DNA from: Alphaproteobacteria bacterium
GTDB lineage: Bacteria; Pseudomonadota; Alphaproteobacteria; DSM-16000; Inquilinaceae
NCBI GenBank assembly: GCA_028281985.1
Contig: JANQIU010000082.1
Coordinates: 1-39,424, forward strand
Direction: 5' to 3'
Length of the DNA: 39,424 bases
In this document: piece by piece, positions 8,566 to 16,005 of the stretch
Layout of the letters: every line of letters begins with the position of its first letter
Position numbering within the stretch: the first letter of the stretch is position 1
The notes under the pieces: model-generated
The model's database searches: none
Seen by the model: the letters and a program-made list of their open reading frames with translations, nothing else
What the model was told of the DNA's origin: nothing
Program-made: the position numbers and the translations under genes

Positions 8566-9756
8566 ATGTTGGGCAGGGCACAATCGGCGGGCCGTAAGAT
8601 TGACGGCCGCCGTCGCGCAGGCGTGTGGCTTATCGCGATGCTGGCCGGCATCGCGCCGGCGACGGCCCAGCAGCCGCCGGCAGCGGTCCATGTCGATGCG
8701 GTGATCGAGGAGCCGCTGGCGCAGACCACCCCCGTCGTCGGTAGGCTGGTGACGCGCCAGTCCGGGTCGGTTGCGGCCCTGGTCGCCGGTGCCGTCGACG
8801 ACGTCTATGTGGACGTGGGCGATCGCGTCGCGGAAGGGACGCTGATGGCGCAGATCGACACCTCGCGCCTTCTGGCCGAACTGGAGCTGCGCCAGGCACA
8901 GGTGGAAGAAGGTGCCGCCGCCCTGGAGGCCGCCCGCGCCAGCGAGGAACTGGCGAACCAGGAACTGGCGCGCCTGCAGGGCCTGCGCGCCAGCGCGGCC
9001 TTCAGTCAGGCCCGCTACGACGACGCGGTCCAGGAGGTCGCGCGGGTCGTCGGCCTGCGGGCGGAAGCGGAAGCGGCCCTGGCCCGCTATCAGTCGTCGG
9101 CCACCCTGGCCGGCATCGACTACGACGACGCGACGGTGCGGGCGCCCTATGCCGGCGTCGTCACGGACCGGCATGTCAGCCGCGGCGAATACGTGACCGT
9201 CGGCGCCACCATGTTCACGATGATCAACGACACCGAGCTGGAGGTCGAAGCGGCGGTCCCCTCCAACCGGGTCGCGGGCATGACGCCCGGCACGGAGGTG
9301 ACCTTCCGCCTGGACGACGGTTCGGAACACCGGGCCACGGTCCGGGCGGCGCTCCCCGACGAAAACAGCTTGACCCGTACGCGCACGGTGCGGCTGACCC
9401 CAACCTTCGCCGATTCCAACAAGCCGCTGGCGGAGAACCAGAGCGTCGTCGTCTTCGTGCCGATCGGCGAAGCCCGATCGGTCGTCACCGTCCACAAGGA
9501 TGCCGTCATCCCCGGGGCAATGGGCGACAGCGTGTTCGTCGTCGAAGATGGCGTGGCGACCCCGCGCCCCGTCATGCTGGGCGAGGCGGCCGGTATCCGC
9601 TTTGCCGTGCTGAGCGGCCTTGCCCCCGGCGAACTGGTCGTGGTGCGCGGCAATGAGCGCCTGCGGCCCGGTCAACCCGTCACCTTCGGTCAGCCCGAAG
9701 GCCCCCCACAGGCCGCCCCGCCCCAGCCGGCCGACGACGAGCAGGAATCGGGCTAA
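8566..9756 (+). CDS. RND efflux periplasmic adaptor (membrane fusion protein)
   Basis: 396 residues. It links an inner-membrane RND pump to an outer-membrane channel. Seen: a basic N-terminus and hydrophobic signal ending ATAQQ (cleavage near 34), a split lipoyl domain (AGAVDDVYVDVGDRVAEG, about 78-95, and VRAPYAGVVTDRHVSRGEYV, about 189-208) enclosing an alpha-helical hairpin rich in Ala, Glu and Gln, then beta-barrel and membrane-proximal domains (ELVVVRGNERLRPGQPV). The ATG at 8566 follows GAGAGGCGAAGTC. The tail is rich in Pro and Gln. It is followed after 3 bp by the pump gene. There is no outer-membrane factor in the window. No Cys follows the signal, so it is not a lipoprotein. Confidence 0.94.
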   Translation: MLGRAQSAGRKIDGRRRAGVWLIAMLAGIAPATAQQPPAAVHVDAVIEEPLAQTTPVVGRLVTRQSGSVAALVAGAVDDVYVDVGDRVAEGTLMAQIDTSRLLAELELRQAQVEEGAAALEAARASEELANQELARLQGLRASAAFSQARYDDAVQEVARVVGLRAEAEAALARYQSSATLAGIDYDDATVRAPYAGVVTDRHVSRGEYVTVGATMFTMINDTELEVEAAVPSNRVAGMTPGTEVTFRLDDGSEHRATVRAALPDENSLTRTRTVRLTPTFADSNKPLAENQSVVVFVPIGEARSVVTVHKDAVIPGAMGDSVFVVEDGVATPRPVMLGEAAGIRFAVLSGLAPGELVVVRGNERLRPGQPVTFGQPEGPPQAAPPQPADDEQESG

Positions 9757-9759
9757 GCC

Positions 9760-12700
9760 ATGAACCTCATCAAAGCGGCCATCCATCGGCCCATCGCCGT
9801 CGTCGCTGCCGTGCTGATGGTGGTGATGTTCGGATGGGTGTCGCTGCAAACGATCCCGATCCAGCTCACCCCGGACGTCAACCGGCCGGTTATCCAGGTC
9901 GAGACCTCGTGGCCCGGTGCAGCTCCGGCAGAAGTCGAGCGCGAGATCGTCAACCAGCAGGAGGACGTCCTGCGCGGTCTGGAAGGCCTGGAGGAGATGA
10001 CCTCCAGCTCCGAGAACGGATCGGCCTCGATCACGCTGACCTTCGGTATCGAAACCAACATGGACCGGGCGCTGCTGCTGGTCGCCAATCGGCTGGACCG
10101 GGTTACCGGCTATCCGGACGAGGCCGACGAGCCGACGATCAGCACGTCCGATTCCGACGAAGGCGCGATCGCCTGGTTCGCCCTGACCCGGGCGGAGGGC
10201 AACGATGCGCCAATCCACACCTTCGGCGAGTTCGCCGAGGATTTCATCCAGGACCGGGTCGAGCGGGTCAACGGCGTCGCCCAGGTCAACATCTTCGGCG
10301 GCACCGAACGGGAGATGCAGATCATCGTCGATCCGCAGCTCATGGCCCGCTACCGCCTGACGGTCAGCGAGCTGGTCGGCGCACTTCGCCAGGCCAACGT
10401 TTCGGTGTCCGCCGGCGATGTCGACGAAGGCAAGCGCCGCTACGTGGTGCGGACCGACGGCGACTTTTCCGAGCTGGATCAGGTTCGCGCGGTGCTGATC
10501 CGCAGCAATGTCGACACCGACACCGGCGGCGTCAGCCGCGTGACCGTGGGCGACATCGCCGAGGTCCGCTTCGACTACAAGGAACCGCAGGCGCGCATCC
10601 GCTACCTGGGGCAGCCGGCCCTGGCGTTGAACGCCCAGCGGGAGACCGGCGCCAACGTCATCGAGGTGATGGAGGGCATCCGGGCCGCGGTGGCCGAGCT
10701 CAACGACGGGCTGGTGCAGCGCGAAAGGCTGGAACTGACGCAGGTCTACGACGAGACCATCTACATCGACAGTTCCATCGCCCTGGTCCAGCAGAACATC
10801 GTCGTTGGCGGCCTGCTCGCGGCTATGGTGCTGATGCTGTTCCTGCGATCTTGGCGGGCCACCCTGGTCGTGGCGATTGCCATTCCGGTTTCGGTGATCG
10901 GCTCGTTCGTGGCCATGGCCGGCATGGGCCGGTCACTGAACGTGATCTCGCTGGCCGGAATCGCCTTTGCCGTGGGCATGGTGGTCGACGCTGCCATCGT
11001 CGTCCTTGAGAACATCTTTCGCCTGCGGCAGAGGGGCATGCCGGCCCTGCAGGCGGCCTATGAAGGGGCGTCCCAGGTCTGGGGGGCGATCCTGGTGTCG
11101 GCCCTGACGACGGTGATGGTGTTCATCCCGATCCTGGTCATGGAGCTGGAAGTCGGCCAGCTGTTCCGGGACATCGCGGTCGCCATTTCGGTGGCCGTGC
11201 TGCTGTCGCTGGTCGTGGCGATCACCCTGATCCCGGCGGTGGCCTCGCGCCTGCTCAGCAAAGACGGGGTCGGCCAGGCGGAAACGCGCACGCGGCTGCC
11301 GATCATCGATCCCTTGGCCGGGGCGCTGGTCAGGGCGGTTCAGAGCTTCACCCATGCCATCGTGCGCAGCAAAGCACTGGCCATTTCCGTGGTCAGCGGC
11401 GTTTCGCTGACGGCGATCGCTGCGACTTACATGCTGCTGCCGGATCTGGAGTACCTGCCCGACGGCAACCAGAACTTCGTCTTCGGCATCGTACTGCCGC
11501 CGCCGGGCTACAATCTGGAAACCGCCACCGAGATCGCGCAGGGGCTGGAGGACGCGGTCCGTCCGTTGTGGGCATCGGAAACCGGACCGGAATCCGAGCC
11601 CGGCGAGCTGCCAAAGATCGAGGACTTCTTCTTCGTCGCCCTGCGGTCCAACAGCTTCGTCGGCGCCAGCGCGGTTGACGCGGATCGGGCCGGCGAACTG
11701 ATACCGGCCCTGCGCGGACCGATCTTCATGGAGCCGGGCACCTTCGGCTTCATGCGCCAGGCCTCGCTGTTCGGCGGCGGCATCGGCGGCTCCCGGTCGA
11801 TCGAGCTGGACATCTCCGGTCCCGAGCTGGAGGTCATTCTGGGCGTGGCCCTGCAGGCGACCGGCTTGGTTGTCCAAACCTTCCCACAGGACCAGGGCAA
11901 CCAGTTCCGTCCCATCCCCGGCTTGGAACTCGGCGCCCCGGAGGTGCGGGTGATCCCCGACCCGCTGCGGCTGTCCGACAACGGGGTCAGCGCCACCGAA
12001 CTGGGCATCACCGTCGACACGTTCAACGACGGCTTGCGGGTCGACGAGATCACCGTCGGCGGCCAGCGAATCGACCTGACCCTGCGCGGGCCGATGGACA
12101 TGATCGACCAGACCCAGGGCATCAATTCGATCCCGGTGGTCACCGCCGACGGCATGATCGTGCCGGTGCAGTCCCTGGCCGACGTCAATGTGACGTCGGG
12201 ACCGACCGAGATCCGGCACCGGGAACGCGTGCGGACCGTGACCCTGGAGATTGTGCCCTCCGACGGCGTCGCCCTGGAAACGGCCCTGAACCGGCTGCAG
12301 GCCGAAGTGATCCAGCCGTTGACCGACGGCGGCCTGCCGCCGGGCGTGACGCTGAACGTCTCCGGCACCGCCGACAAGCTGGACCAGACCTGGAACGCGA
12401 TGGTCCTGGACCTGCTGATGGCGATCGTCATCGTCTATCTGGTCATGGCCGTCCTGTTCGAAAGCTTCTGGTACCCGCTGATCATCATGGTCTCGGTCCC
12501 GCTCGCGGCGGCCGGCGGCGTCCTTGGGCTGGCGGCGTTGAACGTGTTCATACCCCAGTCGTTGGACATGCTGACGTTGCTGGGCTTCGTCATCCTGATC
12601 GGCATCGTCGTCAACAACGCCATCCTGCTGGTGCACCAGAGCCTGTACCACTACCGGCGCGGCGGCGTGACGCCGGAAGAGGCGATCCTGGAAGCAACCC

Positions 12701-12978
12701 GCAACCGCATCCGACCGATCTTCATGTCGACGCTGACCAGCGTGTTCGGGATGTTGCCGCTGGTTGTGGTCCCCGGCGCCGGATCCGAACTCTACCGGGG
12801 CCTGGGGTCCGACGTGGTCGGCGGGCTGAGCCTGTCGGCGGGGCTGACGCTGATGATCATCCCGCCGCTGATGACGGTGCTGATGGGCTTCATCGAAGGC
12901 CGTTCGGCAAAAGGCAAGACCGTCGAGGGCGAGGCGACCGACAAGCCCAAGGCATCGTCGCCCGCGCCGGCGGAGTAG
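9760..12978 (+). CDS. RND efflux pump, inner-membrane permease (AcrB/HAE1-like)
   Basis: 1072 residues, full length, 12 transmembrane helices expected. It is a proton-driven trimeric exporter. Seen: N-terminal MNLIKAAIHRPIAVVAAVLM helix, the large periplasmic loop with GTEREMQIIVDPQLMARY, TM4 motif AVGMVVDAAIVVLENI with one proton-relay Asp, the conserved loop after TM4 (EGASQVWGAILVSALTT), and TM10 GIVVNNAILLVHQS. The N- and C-halves repeat each other. Substrate class is likely hydrophobic or amphiphilic compounds rather than metals, because the Met residues of CusA-type pumps are not evident. The C-terminal tail is Lys/Glu/Pro rich. It starts 3 bp after the adaptor stop, so the two are translationally close. 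Confidence 0.96.
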   Translation: MNLIKAAIHRPIAVVAAVLMVVMFGWVSLQTIPIQLTPDVNRPVIQVETSWPGAAPAEVEREIVNQQEDVLRGLEGLEEMTSSSENGSASITLTFGIETNMDRALLLVANRLDRVTGYPDEADEPTISTSDSDEGAIAWFALTRAEGNDAPIHTFGEFAEDFIQDRVERVNGVAQVNIFGGTEREMQIIVDPQLMARYRLTVSELVGALRQANVSVSAGDVDEGKRRYVVRTDGDFSELDQVRAVLIRSNVDTDTGGVSRVTVGDIAEVRFDYKEPQARIRYLGQPALALNAQRETGANVIEVMEGIRAAVAELNDGLVQRERLELTQVYDETIYIDSSIALVQQNIVVGGLLAAMVLMLFLRSWRATLVVAIAIPVSVIGSFVAMAGMGRSLNVISLAGIAFAVGMVVDAAIVVLENIFRLRQRGMPALQAAYEGASQVWGAILVSALTTVMVFIPILVMELEVGQLFRDIAVAISVAVLLSLVVAITLIPAVASRLLSKDGVGQAETRTRLPIIDPLAGALVRAVQSFTHAIVRSKALAISVVSGVSLTAIAATYMLLPDLEYLPDGNQNFVFGIVLPPPGYNLETATEIAQGLEDAVRPLWASETGPESEPGELPKIEDFFFVALRSNSFVGASAVDADRAGELIPALRGPIFMEPGTFGFMRQASLFGGGIGGSRSIELDISGPELEVILGVALQATGLVVQTFPQDQGNQFRPIPGLELGAPEVRVIPDPLRLSDNGVSATELGITVDTFNDGLRVDEITVGGQRIDLTLRGPMDMIDQTQGINSIPVVTADGMIVPVQSLADVNVTSGPTEIRHRERVRTVTLEIVPSDGVALETALNRLQAEVIQPLTDGGLPPGVTLNVSGTADKLDQTWNAMVLDLLMAIVIVYLVMAVLFESFWYPLIIMVSVPLAAAGGVLGLAALNVFIPQSLDMLTLLGFVILIGIVVNNAILLVHQSLYHYRRGGVTPEEAILEATRNRIRPIFMSTLTSVFGMLPLVVVPGAGSELYRGLGSDVVGGLSLSAGLTLMIIPPLMTVLMGFIEGRSAKGKTVEGEATDKPKASSPAPAE

Positions 12979-13003
12979 CGGACGGATCTGCCCGGCTGCG
13001 GCG

Positions 13004-13237
13004 CTACGCGCCGCGCTGCAGCCGATAAACCGTGCAATCGGGCCCCGGCTCGGCCGACAGGAACCGGTGTCCGGTTGCGTCGCAGAATGCCCGCAGATCG
13101 GCGTCCGCCGCAGGATCCGTGGCCCAGAGCTCGATCACCGAACCTGGCGCCACGCGATGCAAGGCCTGCCGTGCCCGCAAAACGGGCAAGGGGCAGATCA
13201 GATCACGCGCATCGACTCTGCCGTATTTCAGGGTCAA
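13004..13237 (-). CDS. TusA-like sulfurtransferase (SirA/TusA/YeeD fold)
   Basis: 77 residues. TusA-family proteins carry persulfide sulfur on a conserved Cys for tRNA thiolation or sulfur oxidation. Seen: VDARDLICPLPVLRARQAL, with the signature CPxP Cys at residue 15, and the strand IELWATDPAADADLRAFC. The TTG at 13237 is preceded at 7 bases by GGAG, a much better start than the TTG at 13261. It converges on the RND gene and is divergent from an ArsR-family regulator whose paired Cys suggest sulfide sensing, which fits a sulfur-trafficking job. The specific pathway is not shown. Confidence 0.87.
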   Translation of the reverse strand: MTLKYGRVDARDLICPLPVLRARQALHRVAPGSVIELWATDPAADADLRAFCDATGHRFLSAEPGPDCTVYRLQRGA

Positions 13238-13427
13238 GAAGTTTCTCCAGATCAACCGCAATCGATACTTACATTACACCGACGCGCCGAAAACATCATT
13301 GCGAACAGGCGCAGAATATTAGGGTTTTCAGATATATTAACACGCTATTTCTATTGATTTCGTCTCGCATTTCAAATAAATGCCACATTCCAACACCACA
13401 CATCACGACCCCGTGATCACGCCTCGC

Positions 13428-13463
13428 TTCCCTTCGGAGAATATGAGGGAACCGTGATATACT
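13428..13463 (+). promoter_or_regulatory. inverted repeat and -10 box upstream of the ArsR-type regulator
   Basis: TTCCCT (13428-13433) and AGGGAA (13446-13451) form a perfect 6-bp inverted repeat with a 12-bp spacer, 37 bp before the regulator start. TATACT at 13458-13463 could be a -10 box, although no good -35 is visible. Autoregulation by the downstream repressor is plausible for this family. The 100 bp further upstream are AT-rich and shared with the divergent TusA-like gene. Confidence 0.35.
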
Positions 13464-13487
13464 AACTTAGGAGCCTTAGGATACGTG

Positions 13488-13859
13488 ATGTCCGAGCGAC
13501 AGCAGCATGAATACGAGTACCTCCTGCAGCAGGCACGCAAGGCCAGCACGCTCCTGAAGGCGATGGCCAATGAGCGTCGCCTGCTGATCCTATGTTATCT
13601 GGGATTGGAAGAACGCTCCGTCGGTGAGCTGGAGAGGCATGTCGGGCTCAGCCAGTCGGCTCTCTCGCAACATCTCGCCCGCCTGCGCAGCGACGGTCTG
13701 GTGTCGACCCGCCGCGAGGGGCAGACGATCTTCTATTCCCTGCAGGGTACCGAGGCGCGGCGCGTTCTGGCGACACTCTACGAACTGTATTGCCACACCG
13801 GCAGTCCAAGCCTCGAACGGTCACCGACTGACATGACACCCACGCCCTGCAGCAATTGA
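13488..13859 (+). CDS. ArsR/SmtB-family repressor with SqrR/BigR-type cysteine pair
   Basis: 123 residues. It is a winged-helix DNA-binding dimer. Seen: LKAMANERRLLILCYL (alpha-2/3 region with Cys36), recognition helix in VGLSQSALSQHLARLRSDG (52-70), wing VSTRREGQTIFYSL (72-85) and LATLYELYC (Cys102). The Cys36-Cys102 spacing is 66, which is the spacing I recall for Cys41 and Cys107 of Rhodobacter SqrR, the persulfide sensor that forms a tetrasulfide bridge. Metal-site motifs such as ELCVCDL are absent. The ATG at 13488 follows TTAGGA at a normal distance; a GTG at 13485 is equally in frame. Divergent neighbour: a TusA-like sulfur carrier. I infer a sulfide or persulfide regulator; family membership itself is secure. 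Confidence 0.88.
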   Translation: MSERQQHEYEYLLQQARKASTLLKAMANERRLLILCYLGLEERSVGELERHVGLSQSALSQHLARLRSDGLVSTRREGQTIFYSLQGTEARRVLATLYELYCHTGSPSLERSPTDMTPTPCSN

Positions 13860-13941
13860 CCTGCGCCATCCGCCGCTTTCTCCAAAACACGTACGCGTAC
13901 GTCCAGGGACGTCATGGGCCGGCCCCATCGGCGCTCCGCCG

Positions 13942-15021
13942 TCAGCAGCGGTAGCCGAACCGTTCGGCAACGTCGGCGACGATCCGCCGGACCGTGTCGC
14001 GAGCCTGTCCGTTCGTCGACGGCTCCGGCGACGGCGCACTGATATGGTCCAAACGGTCGGGCGAGCCCGATCCACCTGCCCCGTCAAGCTCAACAAAGTC
14101 CAGGAGGTCGGCCACCGCGCCCGGTGGATCGGCGCACAGATCCTCGTACCGGACGGCTCGGATGCGCCCGGCCAACGCGCCATCGTCAAGCAACTGACGG
14201 ACGTGATCGTAGACCTCTCGCCATAGATGGGCATAACCGCCGGGATCGTCGCCATCGGCCCAGGCCTGGGTTACCCTTTGCCGACCGGCTTCGGTGACGT
14301 TGACCGGCACCCGCTGGGGTCCGAACTCGTAGTGCCCGGCAGCCTGGAGGTATCCGGCAATGCGCGGGTCCGCCGCGGCGTAGTCGAGGAACCGCCGGTG
14401 CTGTCGCAGCAGCGAGGCGACATGATCCACCGGCTCGCGGATCGGGACGATGAAACGGGCATCGGGAAACAGCCGCGCCAGGTAAGCGATGCGCGTGACG
14501 TTGTAGTTTCCCTTGGAAACGTAGCGTTTGCCGTCGCGCAACAGGATGATTTTCCGGATGTGGTCCTTGAAGAAGGCCTCAAACCTGGCGTTTCGCTGCT
14601 CGCCGTTCAGGACATGCAGTGCCTCCGGATCATGCAGATGCGGCAGGAAATGCTGCCAGATGGGTTCCTCGAAAGCCTCCGGGCTTTCGCGGGTGATGTA
14701 GATTCGGTCCTTATGCGGCCGTTCGACCGGCGGGCCTGGCTTTGCCAGCACCCGTTGCACCAGATGCCAGCCATAGGGTGCCCACAGGAACGGGAAGTCG
14801 CGGTACCGGTGGGTGGCCACGCCATCCACGGCGGCCAGGGTTTGCAACAGGATGGTGGTGCCGGACCGCGCGAGGCCGGCGATGAAGACCGGCCGGTCGA
14901 TCGACACCGAGGCCAGGCGCTTTCGCAGAATGTCGGTCTCGAAATCGCCGAGCCGCCGCCAGCAGGGCGCCAACGCCTGGGCCATGCGCACCAGCATGTG
15001 GTCGGCCGCATGCAGCTTCAT
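13942..15021 (-). CDS. PAPS-dependent sulfotransferase family protein
   Basis: 359 residues. The fold transfers sulfate from 3'-phosphoadenosine-5'-phosphosulfate to a hydroxyl or amine. Seen: the 5'-phosphosulfate loop VFIAGLARSGTTILLQTL (about 45-62) with the typical RSGTT, the 3'-phosphate motif DARFIVPIREPVDHVASLL with R and downstream SLL, and RYEDLCADP near the C-terminus. No signal peptide, so it is cytoplasmic. It is the last gene of a four-gene operon and its ATG overlaps the stop of the preceding membrane-protein gene (ATGA). The acceptor is unknown; a lipid or polysaccharide precursor is possible because its partners are membrane proteins. Confidence 0.88.
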   Translation of the reverse strand: MKLHAADHMLVRMAQALAPCWRRLGDFETDILRKRLASVSIDRPVFIAGLARSGTTILLQTLAAVDGVATHRYRDFPFLWAPYGWHLVQRVLAKPGPPVERPHKDRIYITRESPEAFEEPIWQHFLPHLHDPEALHVLNGEQRNARFEAFFKDHIRKIILLRDGKRYVSKGNYNVTRIAYLARLFPDARFIVPIREPVDHVASLLRQHRRFLDYAAADPRIAGYLQAAGHYEFGPQRVPVNVTEAGRQRVTQAWADGDDPGGYAHLWREVYDHVRQLLDDGALAGRIRAVRYEDLCADPPGAVADLLDFVELDGAGGSGSPDRLDHISAPSPEPSTNGQARDTVRRIVADVAERFGYRC

Positions 15022-15707
15022 TCGGATCGTCCCAGAAGCAGAAAGGTGCCGGTGGTTCCCGCCAGGAACGCGAGCCAGAAGGCGAATTCCAGATCGCTGA
15101 GGAACGGCCAGAGCGGGTTGCCGTCGCCATGGGAGGGACGCACGGCGATGTAACCGATGTCGGGCAGGGCGGCGTCACCGAGACGTTGGACCTGAAAGGC
15201 CAGCAGGTCGAACACCAGGCACCAGCCGTCGTTCCAGCACACCGCGTTCGGGGCATCGGGGGTGTCGATGACCAAGCGGTGCTCGCCGGCCTGCAGGATC
15301 GCCGGCCCGCCGACCGGTCGCCCCTCTTCGACCGGCGCGTCGGGCAAGGTAAGTTCCGCCAGCGCCGGGACGGCAACGAGGTCGGGCGCCCGGCGCCCCC
15401 AGGCCTCCAGGATGACGGGGAACGCCAGTACGACCACCAGCACCGTCGGCAGGCCGCCGAGCAGCAGACCGGCTGTGTTGCGGCCGACATAGCCGGCGAC
15501 CGACACGCCCAGCCGGCCGTACAGGCGGGCAAACGACCCCACCTCGTCGACCGTCATCAGCGCCCGGGTCGTGGCGGCAAACGACGCCCAGAAGCGGCGC
15601 GCCCATGGTTTCGGCAGACACCTGCGCCAGACCATGATGAACGCGCTGCCCAGGATGGCGCCGAGAACGATGGCCCCGCCGTAGAAGGCAACCGTGTCCG
15701 CCGTCAT
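15018..15707 (-). CDS. membrane protein with three predicted helices and an extracytoplasmic domain, unknown
   Basis: 229 residues. Helix 1 (about 7-27, VAFYGGAIVLGAILGSAFIM), helix 2 (about 84-104, LLLGGLPTVLVVVLAFPVIL) and a C-terminal helix (about 206-224, EFAFWLAFLAGTTGTFLLL) are clear. The 100 residues between helices 2 and 3 look like a strand-rich domain (ILQAGEHRLVIDTPD, then VCWNDGWCLVFDLLAF with two Cys that could pair). I do not recognise the family. Its stop overlaps the sulfotransferase start by four bases and it begins 48 bp after the small YVGPGAG gene, so it is part of the operon and may scaffold or supply the substrate. Confidence 0.78.
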   Translation of the reverse strand: MTADTVAFYGGAIVLGAILGSAFIMVWRRCLPKPWARRFWASFAATTRALMTVDEVGSFARLYGRLGVSVAGYVGRNTAGLLLGGLPTVLVVVLAFPVILEAWGRRAPDLVAVPALAELTLPDAPVEEGRPVGGPAILQAGEHRLVIDTPDAPNAVCWNDGWCLVFDLLAFQVQRLGDAALPDIGYIAVRPSHGDGNPLWPFLSDLEFAFWLAFLAGTTGTFLLLGRSE

Positions 15708-15755
15708 CGACAGGATTGGCCGCGCATGGCCACGGGGTCGCCGCGCTTCGGGCGA

Positions 15756-16004
15756 TCAGCCCGGGTCGGCAGGGCCGGCCGGCGTCGCGGTGTCAGCCGG
15801 CGCCGTCGCCCGCCGGCGTTTCAGGATCATCCGCAGGGGAAACAGCACCAGGCCGACGATCGCCAGGACCAGCGCGCCGACCACGGCGATCAGGCTGCCG
15901 ATCATGGACAACCCGGCGCCCGGCCCGACATAGGCCATCGCGACCGACGGCGTCATCAGGATGAATGCCGCCAACGCGCCGTGAACCATCCGACTCTGCC
16001 ACAT
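15756..16004 (-). CDS. small membrane protein with YVGPGAG motif
   Basis: 82 residues. A signal-like N-terminus (MWQSRMVHGALAAFILMTP) ends in AMAYVGPGAGLSMIGSL, then one hydrophobic helix (about 36-57) and a basic, Ala/Pro-rich tail beginning ILKRRRATAP. Short proteins with AYVGPGAG directly after a signal peptide followed by one helix recur in bacterial envelope and polysaccharide clusters; their function is not known to me. The ATG at 16004 is preceded by GAGAGG and lies one base after the stop of the arylsulfotransferase-like gene, so translation is probably coupled. Confidence 0.82.
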   Translation of the reverse strand: MWQSRMVHGALAAFILMTPSVAMAYVGPGAGLSMIGSLIAVVGALVLAIVGLVLFPLRMILKRRRATAPADTATPAGPADPG

Positions 16005-16005
16005 G

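Noticed and set aside
10960-12640. Single Asp in TM4 (VDAAIVV) and Asn instead of Lys in TM10 of the RND pump.
   Set aside because: Both are common in HAE1-type pump clades and do not mark an unusual protein.
10933-12651. Large minus-strand frame inside the RND pump.
   Set aside because: Antisense artefact rich in Asp, Gln and His; no ribosome site or domain.
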